This document shows positions 53,633 to 62,560 of a stretch of DNA of 64,000 nt, piece by piece. A model generated the notes under the pieces. The model did no database searches, was not told the origin of the DNA, and saw only the letters and a list, made by a program, of their open reading frames with translations. The position numbers were made by a program, and so were the translations under genes. Numbering within the stretch: position 1 is the stretch's first letter; each line of letters starts with the position of its first letter. Source of the stretch: Chryseobacterium phosphatilyticum (GTDB lineage: Bacteria > Bacteroidota > Bacteroidia > Flavobacteriales > Weeksellaceae); contig NZ_PPED02000001.1 in assembly GCF_002899825.2 (NCBI RefSeq), forward strand, positions 1,240,001 through 1,304,000. Direction: 5' to 3'.

Positions 53633-53869
53633 AAAAATAATTTAAAATCGGTTAAGGTGTTAAATAATTTTGAGTGCCTCCAATCTTTCTCATTAATTAT
53701 ATTACAGTTAAGGAGATCACCGGCCTAACTCATTGAAAACAAAAATACATGATTACACTGTAAATCAATAAATTTACTTAATTTATCATTCAAACATCTG
53801 GTAGATACGAAAATAATGAGCCAGCCCTATTGGGGTTCGTCTTCTTAACCTCTATCAATCAATAAAATT

Positions 53870-54955
53870 TTACGGTATCAATTTGTTATTGACTAAAAAT
53901 GCTTTGATATCTTTCACTACTTCATTTGGGCGCTCATCTTTTACGCCATGCCAGGTGTTTTCGTATACTTTATGAACAATAAAAGGTTGATGCTCATTTG
54001 TCAACTTATCATTTTCTTCTTTAAAATCGAACCAGTCATTTTTGCTGACAGGGTCGAAAATGAGCATAGGTTTATTGAGATTCCGATAAATGATTTTAGG
54101 ATTCAATTGATGTGTGGAAGCTCCGAAAGCCGTTTTGGAAGTAAAAGGAGTGTAAATAATGGCCATATTTTCTTCCGCAGAGTTTTCGCCGGTAAGTTCT
54201 TCTGCGCCGGGATTTACTTCATATTTCCCATTGGCGTTTTTCTTGATACGGGCATACGATGTAAAAATTTCTTTTTTCAGTTTTTCACTTTGTTTTCCTT
54301 TGATCCCCCAATTATTATACATCCACCAATATGCATCAAACTCGTTATCAAAAACCAGCGTTTTTTTGTTGGAATAATATTGTTTTGTTTCTGCAATATC
54401 TTTCTCGATGTTGGCTGCCTTTGTCTGAAAATCCCAGGCAACAGAGCCCCCATCTTCCAGAATAAGAGCCTGAACCATTTCAGGATACACATTATAAAAT
54501 GCTGAACTTATAGTTCCTCCTCTTGACCAGCCACCAATAATTGCTTTTTTGATTTTCAATTTATCCAGAAGGAATTTGACATCATCTGCAACATGATAGA
54601 TGGAGAGGTTTTTTTGAGAAATTGGGGTAAATCCGTGTCCGTAATAATCAATGGCAATGACATGCAGATTCATTTTCACCAATTGATCTATCATTTCGTA
54701 TAATTCATACCCATTGCTATACGTTCCGGGAATCCAGACCAGTGTAGGATTTTTTTTATCCCCCCACTCCAAATAATGCATTTTTACATTATCGGTTTGA
54801 ATATAATTGCCGTGTTGTTTTTCGTATTTCTCAAATTCAGGTTTTAAGCTTTGAAACAAATTCCTTTGTATAATGGAATCTGCGGAAGCATTTATTTGTG
54901 CTTTTGCCAATAAAGATACAATGAAAGAAACCAATAGAATGATATTTCTTTTCAT
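53870..54955 (-). CDS. Secreted alpha/beta hydrolase
   Basis: A 361-residue protein with signal peptide (FIVSLLAKAQ). KNPTLVWIPGTYSNGYE, AIDYYGHGFTP and nucleophile elbow GGWSRGG are typical; the Asp lies in LIFDPVSKNDWF and His in ENTWHGVKDE. Arg after the Ser is unusual but known in lipase-like members. Substrate unknown. I choose the second ATG (54955), which begins the signal peptide (MKRNIIL). Confidence 0.85.
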   Translation of the reverse strand: MKRNIILLVSFIVSLLAKAQINASADSIIQRNLFQSLKPEFEKYEKQHGNYIQTDNVKMHYLEWGDKKNPTLVWIPGTYSNGYELYEMIDQLVKMNLHVIAIDYYGHGFTPISQKNLSIYHVADDVKFLLDKLKIKKAIIGGWSRGGTISSAFYNVYPEMVQALILEDGGSVAWDFQTKAANIEKDIAETKQYYSNKKTLVFDNEFDAYWWMYNNWGIKGKQSEKLKKEIFTSYARIKKNANGKYEVNPGAEELTGENSAEENMAIIYTPFTSKTAFGASTHQLNPKIIYRNLNKPMLIFDPVSKNDWFDFKEENDKLTNEHQPFIVHKVYENTWHGVKDERPNEVVKDIKAFLVNNKLIP

Positions 54956-55066
54956 AATTCGCATGTTTTTTATTTGGTTGGGTTATTAGTATTTATAGTG
55001 GTTAAATATAGAAAAAAATAGCCACTCAGGATGGAATCCCACCTACTACATTTAAATATACATCCC

Positions 55067-56365
55067 CTATTTACTCTTTCTTACAATTTCTTTCACCCCA
55101 CCTTTTGTCAGAATTACAGAATGGTAATGGCCCGCACTGTCCGCAATGAATTCTATGGTTCTGTCATGATTATCCGCCCTGAAAAATTTGGTTTCAGACT
55201 CCGGGATAAGCTCCATTTCCACACTGTTAAAATACAGTTTACCATCAATCTTGAGTATGGCAATTGTATCATACTGGCCGATGTATTGATCATACAGATT
55301 TGTATCTATTTCAATTCGATGGTGTTTGTAAGGAAGTTCAACCTCTTTTCCCAATGCAATAGCGGAAAGGCCGTAGCTTATAATATGAGAAAATGACTCA
55401 TTATTAGAAAGTACAGTCACAAAAAGGTTATCATCCGTAAATCGGTTAAAGGAAGTCATGGTACCAAAAAACCCTCCATCATGAGCAATTAACTGATGCC
55501 CGTGATTGTAAAACGGATTGATGATAAAGCCATAGCCCCAATTTTCATCATCGTAAGGCTTAAACATTAGTTTTTTCATCTGTGCAGAAAGAATACCGGT
55601 TCCATATAAGGCATGATCCCATAAGGCAAGATCCTCGACAGTGGAATACACGCCATCATGGCCTACATTAATTTCCCAATTGATATAAGGATTGTGAATC
55701 AGCCCATTTTCTGTATGACAGTAAGCCTTTGCTTTTTTTTCAACGATCGACTCATTATTACTGACGCCGGTATTATTCATCCCTGCTTTTTCAAATATAT
55801 TCTTCTTTAAGAAAGTAGCATACTTCTCACCGGACACTTTTTCAATGATCTTAGCCAATACATAATAGCCGATATTACTGTAGCCGCTTTTAGTTCCGGG
55901 AGAGAATTCATAAGGTATTTTCTTTATTTGGGAATAAGCAGAATCTTTGTCCATAGAGCTTATAGCAATCTCCTTAAAGCCCATAGCCAACCCTGAAGTA
56001 TGTGATAACAACATATGAATCGTGACACTATCGGCCTTGGGATAATCTGGTAGAAATTTACTCAGCTTATCATCAAGGGATAGCTTCCCTTTTTCAACCA
56101 ACAGAAGGATAGCTGCGGCAGTAAATTGTTTGGTTACTGAAGCCAGCTGAAATTTAGTATCTACGGTGTTTTTAATATTCCATTCGTAATCTGCCAGACC
56201 ATATGCTTTTTTCAGTAAAATACGACCCCCTTTCGACACAAGAACAGTTCCACTAAAATTATTTACCTCAACCTGGGCCTGCATATATTTTGCAAGACGG
56301 GATGATACATTTTTCTGCCCAAACATAAGAATCGGGAATAGAAGTATGATTAAAGCTGGCTTCAT
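55067..56365 (-). CDS. Serine hydrolase of the beta-lactamase/class C family
   Basis: A 432-residue protein with signal peptide (LLFPILMFGQ). Active-site motifs: S76-V-T-K79, YSN in SGYSNIGYY, and HDGG in the KTG position. A C-terminal beta domain of about 100 residues follows, as in many esterase/peptidase relatives. Not close to the serine hydrolase at 37508. It lies after an AraC gene on the same strand (76 bases), the probable regulator. Confidence 0.9.
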   Translation of the reverse strand: MKPALIILLFPILMFGQKNVSSRLAKYMQAQVEVNNFSGTVLVSKGGRILLKKAYGLADYEWNIKNTVDTKFQLASVTKQFTAAAILLLVEKGKLSLDDKLSKFLPDYPKADSVTIHMLLSHTSGLAMGFKEIAISSMDKDSAYSQIKKIPYEFSPGTKSGYSNIGYYVLAKIIEKVSGEKYATFLKKNIFEKAGMNNTGVSNNESIVEKKAKAYCHTENGLIHNPYINWEINVGHDGVYSTVEDLALWDHALYGTGILSAQMKKLMFKPYDDENWGYGFIINPFYNHGHQLIAHDGGFFGTMTSFNRFTDDNLFVTVLSNNESFSHIISYGLSAIALGKEVELPYKHHRIEIDTNLYDQYIGQYDTIAILKIDGKLYFNSVEMELIPESETKFFRADNHDRTIEFIADSAGHYHSVILTKGGVKEIVRKSK

Positions 56366-56441
56366 AAACTATTGAATGATATTATTAAGCTGCAATGTTA
56401 CCATTTAACCAACCATCATCATTGTATTTTTGTAAACCTTA

Positions 56442-57266
56442 CTAAATAAACATCCATTTTATGAGATCTTTTTCAAGTGTTGTTGTTTTTGAAAAAAAAA
56501 CTTTCGGGGTAAAACCTGTTAATCTTTTAAAATCCCTGATCATGTGTGACTGGTCAAAATAATCCAGACTATAAGACCATTCTACTCTATTTTTATTGTC
56601 AAGCTGACTTTGAATAGCGGCCCTGAATCGGATAATTTTTTTGAACTCAGAGGGTGTTTTACAAATATGTTTATCAAAGTGCTTGTTGATTGTTGTGCGT
56701 GACCGCCCCGTTGCATAAGACAATTGGGTCATAGACTGATTGATCGTATCTGTATTGAACATTTCGGCCAATACCTCTGTCAACAGGGTATCCTCAAACG
56801 GATGAAATTTTGAAAGCCAATACAATTCTATAGCCTTTATTTTCTCATCCGGATCTTTTATGGAAAGAATGGTTGCCATCGTTTGTTTATAATCTCCATA
56901 AGGGCTAAAATCAGGAAAGCTTCCTTCCGAGTACTCCTTTAAATCATCTGGTATAAAATTATTGATCCCCAACGGCTTGAAGTAGGTAGTCACTTCATTG
57001 ATTATGCCTTCATAACTGACCAGTACCGGTTCATTAAAATTACTTACCAGATTGGTCTCAATGGGATGGGACGGGCAGTATCTGGTCGTTATTTTATTTT
57101 TGGTGGCCAGAGTTTCTGTTTTCTCGCTGGCAGTGACAATGGTATAAATGCTGGGGAAGGTAAAATAAGTAGCAGAAGCTTCTTCAGAGGTCTGCTCAAG
57201 GATATAAAAGCATTCAATATATTTTTTCAGTATAGGGTTCTCAGGCCTGTAGACTTTTATGGTCAT
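56442..57266 (-). CDS. AraC-family transcriptional regulator
   Basis: A 274-residue regulator. The N-terminal domain is like DUF6597 of AraC proteins (VYRPENPILKKYIECFYILE). The C-terminal HTH carries LSYATGRSRTTINKHFDKHI and YSLDYFDQSHMIRDFKRLTGFTPKVF, where the second unit is of the QSH.R.FK type. Adjacent to the serine hydrolase at 55067. Confidence 0.9.
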   Translation of the reverse strand: MTIKVYRPENPILKKYIECFYILEQTSEEASATYFTFPSIYTIVTASEKTETLATKNKITTRYCPSHPIETNLVSNFNEPVLVSYEGIINEVTTYFKPLGINNFIPDDLKEYSEGSFPDFSPYGDYKQTMATILSIKDPDEKIKAIELYWLSKFHPFEDTLLTEVLAEMFNTDTINQSMTQLSYATGRSRTTINKHFDKHICKTPSEFKKIIRFRAAIQSQLDNKNRVEWSYSLDYFDQSHMIRDFKRLTGFTPKVFFSKTTTLEKDLIKWMFI

Positions 57267-57337
57267 CCTTTTTAGCTTTTAAATGTATGTAAATCTAGTT
57301 CAATTAACCCATATCTTTTATGATTTTATTTTTTACC

Positions 57338-57345
57338 TATATTTG
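57338..57345 (+). promoter_or_regulatory. -7 box for P-loop protein gene
   Basis: TATATTTG, an exact TAnnTTTG match, 71 bases before the ATG at 57416. Confidence 0.55.
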
Positions 57346-57415
57346 GAATCGAACGAAAAATCATTAAAAACCCCTTAATGAATCTATTCGGGCACATCAC
57401 AAAACAGACTGAAAT

Positions 57416-57928
57416 ATGAGAATTGCAATATTCGGCGCTCACAAAGTTGGCAAAACCACATTAGCAGAAGAACTTCTGGAGAACCTTCCCGGATATACAC
57501 TTGAAACAGAGCCTTATTATCAAATGGAATCTTCAGGGTATGAATTTTCGGAGGACGCCAGTGGTGAGGATTTCGTTGAGCAGTTTAATTATTCAGTACA
57601 ACTTATTTCGCAAAGTGGAGACGATGTGATATTTGACAGATGCGTGATTGATATCTTAGCCTATCTTCACGTTCTTGATCCACACAGAAATATTCAATCC
57701 CTGTTTGAAAAAGCTCAGACAATGATTTCCGAAATAGATCTTTTTGTATTTGTTCCTATTGACGAACCGGATCCGATCCCCGCTCACGAGATGGATCTTC
57801 CCAAACTCAGAAGGCAGGTTAATGATCTACTCTATGATTGGATTGGAGATTTTGGAATAGAGGCCATTACAGTAAGTGGCACATTATCAAACCGCAAAGA
57901 CCAGGTACTTGCTGCAATTCCATCATAG
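57416..57928 (+). CDS. P-loop ATPase/kinase-like protein (AAA_28 / NadR-like)
   Basis: A 170-residue protein with Walker A GAHKVGKTT (7-15), a Walker-B-like FDRCVIDILAYLHV and LFVFVPIDEPDP, in the order of small nucleoside-kinase-like or NadR-kinase-like P-loop proteins. Possibly phosphorylates a small metabolite; no certain family. Single gene with its own -7 box, followed by phzF. Confidence 0.8.
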   Translation: MRIAIFGAHKVGKTTLAEELLENLPGYTLETEPYYQMESSGYEFSEDASGEDFVEQFNYSVQLISQSGDDVIFDRCVIDILAYLHVLDPHRNIQSLFEKAQTMISEIDLFVFVPIDEPDPIPAHEMDLPKLRRQVNDLLYDWIGDFGIEAITVSGTLSNRKDQVLAAIPS

Positions 57929-57994
57929 ATATGGAGATCACTAAAATTCCTCATTGAAATTAGGCTAGACGACAGATAAACTCACAAAATAGAT

Positions 57995-58002
57995 TATCTT
58001 TG
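57995..58002 (+). promoter_or_regulatory. -7 box for phzF-like gene
   Basis: TATCTTTG, an exact TAnnTTTG match, 25 bases before the ATG at 58027. It shows that an in-frame start at 58000 lies inside the promoter. Confidence 0.65.
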
Positions 58003-58026
58003 TTACAGACCGAAATTTTATTAATC

Positions 58027-58815
58027 ATGAAGTTAGAATTATATCAGATAGATGCCTTTACAGACACTATTTTCCATGGAAACCCGGCATGTGTTGTTCC
58101 TTTAAAAAATTGGTTACCCGATGAAATCCTTTTAAAAATAGCCCGTGAAAATGCAGTAGCAGAAACTGCTTTCTTCATTGACAATGGCCATAGCATCCAC
58201 CTGAGATGGTTCACCCCTGAAATAGAAATGGACTTATGTGGACATGCCACTCTTGCTACAGCGCATTGTCTGGCATCCATCCTAAACTACGGGAATGACC
58301 GAATCATTTTTGAAACCAAAAGCGGTGAATTAACAGTAGATGTAAAAGATGGGTTTTATGAGATGGATTTCCCATCCAGAATGCCTGAAAGAGCTACTCT
58401 TCCGGATAGCATCGTCCAATCTCTCAATATACAGCCGAAGGAGATCTTCAAATCCAGAGACTACGTTCTGGTATATGAATCTGAAGAAGACATCAAAAAG
58501 ATCAAAATTGAAAGATCTGTCTTTGACCTTATCAATCTGGATCCGGGAGGCGTTGTGGTCACAGCTGCCGGTACTGACTGTGACTTTGTTTCAAGATATT
58601 TTACACCGCAGTCCTCAATCCTTGAAGATCCTGTAACCGGATCAGCACATTGCTCACTGATTCCGTTCTGGTCAGCAAGATTAGGAAAAAACAAGCTTTT
58701 CGCCCGTCAGCTATCAGAAAGAGGCGGTGAACTCTATTGTGAGAACAAAAATGAAAGAGTGATTGTCGCAGGTAAAGCCAGAACCTATTCTACAGGACAT
58801 CTAAACATAGATTAA
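58027..58815 (+). CDS. PhzF-family isomerase/epimerase
   Basis: A 262-residue protein with two diaminopimelate-epimerase-like halves. AVAETAFF carries the catalytic Glu of PhzF, DLCGHATLA and DPVTGSAHCSLIPFW are signature motifs, and GNPACVV is near the N-terminus. Family members isomerise small amino- or dihydro-aromatic acids; no phenazine genes are here. Terminated at 58914. Confidence 0.93.
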   Translation: MKLELYQIDAFTDTIFHGNPACVVPLKNWLPDEILLKIARENAVAETAFFIDNGHSIHLRWFTPEIEMDLCGHATLATAHCLASILNYGNDRIIFETKSGELTVDVKDGFYEMDFPSRMPERATLPDSIVQSLNIQPKEIFKSRDYVLVYESEEDIKKIKIERSVFDLINLDPGGVVVTAAGTDCDFVSRYFTPQSSILEDPVTGSAHCSLIPFWSARLGKNKLFARQLSERGGELYCENKNERVIVAGKARTYSTGHLNID

Positions 58816-58913
58816 CTGGCATTTTCAGCAAGCGGCGAAATCCGGTAATGTAAAAGGCCACGAGAAAGAGTTTTTCATTCTAAAAGCGTTTAGAAAGTCA
58901 TCCTCATAAAACC

Positions 58914-58951
58914 AAAAGGCACCACTTATTATTCAAGGGGTGCCTTTTTTT
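58914..58951 (+). terminator. Rho-independent terminator
   Basis: AAAAGGCACC (58914-58923) pairs with GGTGCCTTTT (58939-58948), then more T. The ~100 bases between the phzF stop and here hold no gene. Confidence 0.88.
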
Positions 58952-58975
58952 GTAGACATCTCTTTTAAAAGTCTG

Positions 58976-60886
58976 TTATTGGTTTTCTGATAAAGTAATC
59001 TCTTTTTCTGTACCAGCTTTTGCATTCTTATCATTCACATATACAGGGATTCCCCCCACCCAGGTTTCCAATACCGGAATGTTTCGCATTTTCATATATT
59101 GTAGTGATGGGGTATTGAGTGAAAGAGGATCTTGTTCCAATATAACAAAATCAGCAAAATGCCCTTTATCTAAAGACCCTACCCACTTGTCTGCATAGCA
59201 CTGCCATGCCGCATCATAAGTAACTGCAATCAAAGCCTGCTCAGGAGTAAGCCGCTCAGCACTGTTTAAAACTTCAATATTGGTTGGATTCTTTTCCATA
59301 ATTCTGGTAATTGATTGCTCCATCATTCTTAAAGGACCCAACGGACTTACCTCGTTGTCACTATGAAGCGTAATTCTCATTCCGGCAGCAAGCGTTGAAC
59401 CGCACAGATCAAGCATTTGTGCTTTTTCACCGAAAATCACTTCCTTAAAAGCATAGCCCCAATATCCCACATGCCCGATCAGGAAGCTTGGCGAAACTCC
59501 CATCTGAAGCATATTGGTGATCTGATCGGCCGTCAGAAGCGAACAGTGTTCTATACGATTCCGAAGCTCAGGTCCCTGATATTGAGCAAGGCTTCGTTGA
59601 TACGCATTGATAGCAAATGTTACCGCCTGATCCCCATTGGCATGAACCATCAATGGCCACCCTTTTACAGCTACCACCGTATTGATTAATGTGTTATAAC
59701 TTGGTGGTATAGTACGTGCAGGAATACCTGCCTGTGGAAAATTAAACACCCCCGTATTATTTGCAGGATCGCACAGGTACGGAGCACTCTGATAACCGGT
59801 TAATCCTTGGTTGGAACCATCTGAAACCACTTTAACATGCCCGTAATATACAGGCTTGTAATGGTCTGGTTCTTTATAATGATCCAGCTTATCAACATCT
59901 TGCTGACTGGAACAAAGAAATGCCCCACCTGTTCTTACCCGTTCAGGATGAGTTTCGAAATATTTGGTCAAAAGACCTTCGGAACCTTTATTCAATCCGG
60001 CATCATACATAAAGGTAACCCCTCTTGAATTAGCCGTTTTAAAAAGATCCGTCAGGTAACTATTGATCCTGATGCTCATTGCAATGATCTGCAGCTTTAC
60101 CACCTTCAGCGCCGGCGTCATCTGCAAGCCTTCCTGAAGCTGGCCTCTGGTCTCACTGATATATTTATCAACCGTTTTATATTCGTTCTTTATATCAGGA
60201 TTGTGATTAAACACATACTCCAGTGCCTTCGTGTTCAGATAAAGCGTATGCATAGAAGCACTTAAGAGCATCATAGGTACCTCATGATTAATACTGTCAA
60301 GAATTATATTATCAATTGTTATTAATTCTTTTTTACCATTTTCTTCTTTAAAAGGCATTAACGACGGATCCAATCCTCTTCCTAAGATAACAGCCCCGGG
60401 AATTGTAGGAACATGTGCATTGATGAGTGATCCTACAGAATTCAAATCATATACGTCCTTTAAATCCTGCCCTTCAAAGGGACTCAAATCCAGCCAACCC
60501 TGCATCATAGCGGTAGGAACCATATGTACATGAGGCTCTATAAGACCCGGAAGCAACGTTTGAGTTGCAGTTAATTCTTTTTTCTGATAACCCGGATAAT
60601 TTTCGTCCATGTGGTCTTTTACTGTTTTTTTATCACCGGTGATCACCACTTTTCCATCAGCCATCCCAATAGCCTCAACTGTACCCGTTGATCCACCGAT
60701 CATAGGCCGGATGATTCCTCCAACGACCATCAGAGCTTGTGGTTTTTCATGGGTCGGCTTTCCGGAACCGGGATTTATTTTCGTTAGATTTTCTGCACTG
60801 AAAAGGTCTTCTTTAAAAACATCCAGAACAGGATTGTGGCAAGAGCAATGAGCGCAGCCATGCGTGTGTTGGTGTGATTTTTCCAT
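58976..60886 (-). CDS. Amidohydrolase family protein (YtcJ-like)
   Basis: A 636-residue metal-dependent hydrolase. LLPGLIEPHVHM holds the HxH metal site, WPLMVHANGDQAV, NRIEHCSLL, HSDNEVSPLGP and FADFVILEQDPL the remaining ligand and C-terminal motifs of the amidohydrolase_3 group. Unusually, the first 20 residues (HQHTHGCAHCSCH) are rich in His and Cys. No signal peptide. The substrate is unknown. Bases 60887-61302 behind it are very AT-rich with nothing seen. Confidence 0.92.
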   Translation of the reverse strand: MEKSHQHTHGCAHCSCHNPVLDVFKEDLFSAENLTKINPGSGKPTHEKPQALMVVGGIIRPMIGGSTGTVEAIGMADGKVVITGDKKTVKDHMDENYPGYQKKELTATQTLLPGLIEPHVHMVPTAMMQGWLDLSPFEGQDLKDVYDLNSVGSLINAHVPTIPGAVILGRGLDPSLMPFKEENGKKELITIDNIILDSINHEVPMMLLSASMHTLYLNTKALEYVFNHNPDIKNEYKTVDKYISETRGQLQEGLQMTPALKVVKLQIIAMSIRINSYLTDLFKTANSRGVTFMYDAGLNKGSEGLLTKYFETHPERVRTGGAFLCSSQQDVDKLDHYKEPDHYKPVYYGHVKVVSDGSNQGLTGYQSAPYLCDPANNTGVFNFPQAGIPARTIPPSYNTLINTVVAVKGWPLMVHANGDQAVTFAINAYQRSLAQYQGPELRNRIEHCSLLTADQITNMLQMGVSPSFLIGHVGYWGYAFKEVIFGEKAQMLDLCGSTLAAGMRITLHSDNEVSPLGPLRMMEQSITRIMEKNPTNIEVLNSAERLTPEQALIAVTYDAAWQCYADKWVGSLDKGHFADFVILEQDPLSLNTPSLQYMKMRNIPVLETWVGGIPVYVNDKNAKAGTEKEITLSENQ

Positions 60887-61302
60887 AGAAATGATTGGTT
60901 TTTAGTGTGTTTAAGTTTTAATTCTATTGAGATCTATTTTTAATTAAATATTGATATATGGATATAAAAATCAGTCTATCCAAAGACAGAATACAATATA
61001 TTATTAAAATTAAAACAGGATTATTTTTATTTATTATTAATTCATAAATAGATTATAAAGAATAATTTCCATTTATTTTAGTTTATTAGTTTTTATTTTA
61101 TAAAAATATAAAAAAAATATTCTTTTGACAAGTACTTTATCACCGGATATTGATTATTTTTCTTATCTAAAATTTTAATTTCCAATATATTCAATACAAT
61201 AACCGCATTACAGCGCAAAAAAAATCATGCTCCTTCACCTTATATAACACAATGAATACCGGTTTTGAATACAGTCCCAATAAATACATCCATACGCAAT
61301 AA

Positions 61303-61340
61303 GCGCCAATTCTAATAAATTGGCGCCTAGTTTATTTCAT
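61303..61340. terminator. Hairpin terminator
   Basis: GCGCCAATT and AATTGGCGC form a 9-bp perfect stem with a 6-base loop at 61303-61326. On the minus strand it ends the ABC permease-MalY transcript. Confidence 0.75.
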
Positions 61341-61391
61341 TTATAAGTAAAGATTAAACCAATTCATCGGTTTAGTAAAGGGTAACTCAAA

Positions 61392-62549
61392 TCACTCCTT
61401 CAGAGCTTTTTTCAGTCGTTCAAGGCCTTCCGTCAAAAGTTCCCTTGGACATCCGATATTGATTCTGAGAAAGCCTTCACCGTTTTTACCATACATTGTT
61501 CCTGAATTGAGCCAGACTTTGCCTTCCATTAAAAGAATCTTTGACAGTTCATCCGAAGTTTTGCCCCATGCACTGCAATCCAGCCAAACCAGATAGGTAG
61601 CTTCCAGAGGAGTCACTTTGACTTCTGGTATATGTTCACTGCAAAAGTTTTTCAGAAATATAAAATTCTCATACAGGTAATTTTTCAGTTCATCCATCCA
61701 TTCATGTCCTTTTGTATAGGCAGCAATCATGGCTTCCATAGCAATAGGATTAGGATAACTGTTTTCCTGAAGTTCTAAAGTTTTACGGGTTTGTTCCAGG
61801 ATATTTTTATTTCCGGAAATAAGATAAGAGATCGGCAGGCCTGAAAAATTAAAAGTCTTACAAGGCGAACCACAAGTAACGGATTCAAGTTCATAATGTT
61901 GAGCTACCGAAACAAATGGGATATGAGGGAGGTTGTTAAAAATCAAATCGGAATGGATCTCATCAGAAACCACCATCACTTTATTTCGGGAACAGATCTC
62001 AGCTATTTTTTCCAGATCCTTTCTGGTCCATACTTTTCCAACCGGATTATGAGGGTTACACAAGAGCAGAAGTTTCGTTTGGGGATCGGAAGCTTTCTTT
62101 TCCAGGTCATCAAAATCGATAGTATACGCTCCGTCGTCATATTTTAACTCATTGCAAACAATATGACACCCATAATTTTCCAGGATGACAAAAAAATGAT
62201 TGTAAACCGGGGTTTGCAAAATTATATTTTCATCAGGCTTCACAAATGTACGGACAATTGCCGAAAGGGAGGGAAGAATTCCTGTTGCAGGCAGTAGCCA
62301 GTCTTTTTCTATTCTAAAATGATGATAAGTCTCCCACCAATCGATGACTGACTGATTGAAATTTTTGGGAATTGTACCATATCCAAAAACTCCGTGAGAA
62401 ACCTTTTCAGAAATAGCATGAATCACTTCCGGAGCTGTTTTGAAATCCATATCAGCCACCCACATCGGTAAAATATTTTCTTTAGCCCAATCCCATTTTA
62501 CGGAATGGGTGCCTCTTCTGTCTATGATTTCGTCGAAATTGTATTTCAT
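61392..62549 (-). CDS. MalY/PatB family cystathionine beta-lyase / aminotransferase
   Basis: A 385-residue PLP fold-type I enzyme. RRGTHSVKWDW at the N-terminus is typical of MalY/PatB. NPHNPVGKVWTR, SDEIHSDLIF and the PLP lysine in SPCKTFNFSGLPISYL are present. It cleaves C-S bonds of cystathionine or related amino acids. The ATG ending at 62549 (MKYNFDE) fits the family; the 4 earlier codons would overlap the upstream gene. Immediately downstream of the ABC gene on the same strand. Confidence 0.92.
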   Translation of the reverse strand: MKYNFDEIIDRRGTHSVKWDWAKENILPMWVADMDFKTAPEVIHAISEKVSHGVFGYGTIPKNFNQSVIDWWETYHHFRIEKDWLLPATGILPSLSAIVRTFVKPDENIILQTPVYNHFFVILENYGCHIVCNELKYDDGAYTIDFDDLEKKASDPQTKLLLLCNPHNPVGKVWTRKDLEKIAEICSRNKVMVVSDEIHSDLIFNNLPHIPFVSVAQHYELESVTCGSPCKTFNFSGLPISYLISGNKNILEQTRKTLELQENSYPNPIAMEAMIAAYTKGHEWMDELKNYLYENFIFLKNFCSEHIPEVKVTPLEATYLVWLDCSAWGKTSDELSKILLMEGKVWLNSGTMYGKNGEGFLRINIGCPRELLTEGLERLKKALKE

Positions 62550-62560
62550 GTTTAAGGTCA

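Noticed and set aside
60958..61047. 29-codon plus-strand ORF in AT-rich spacer
   Set aside because: Composition is that of random AT-rich DNA and no promoter box or homologous pattern is seen.
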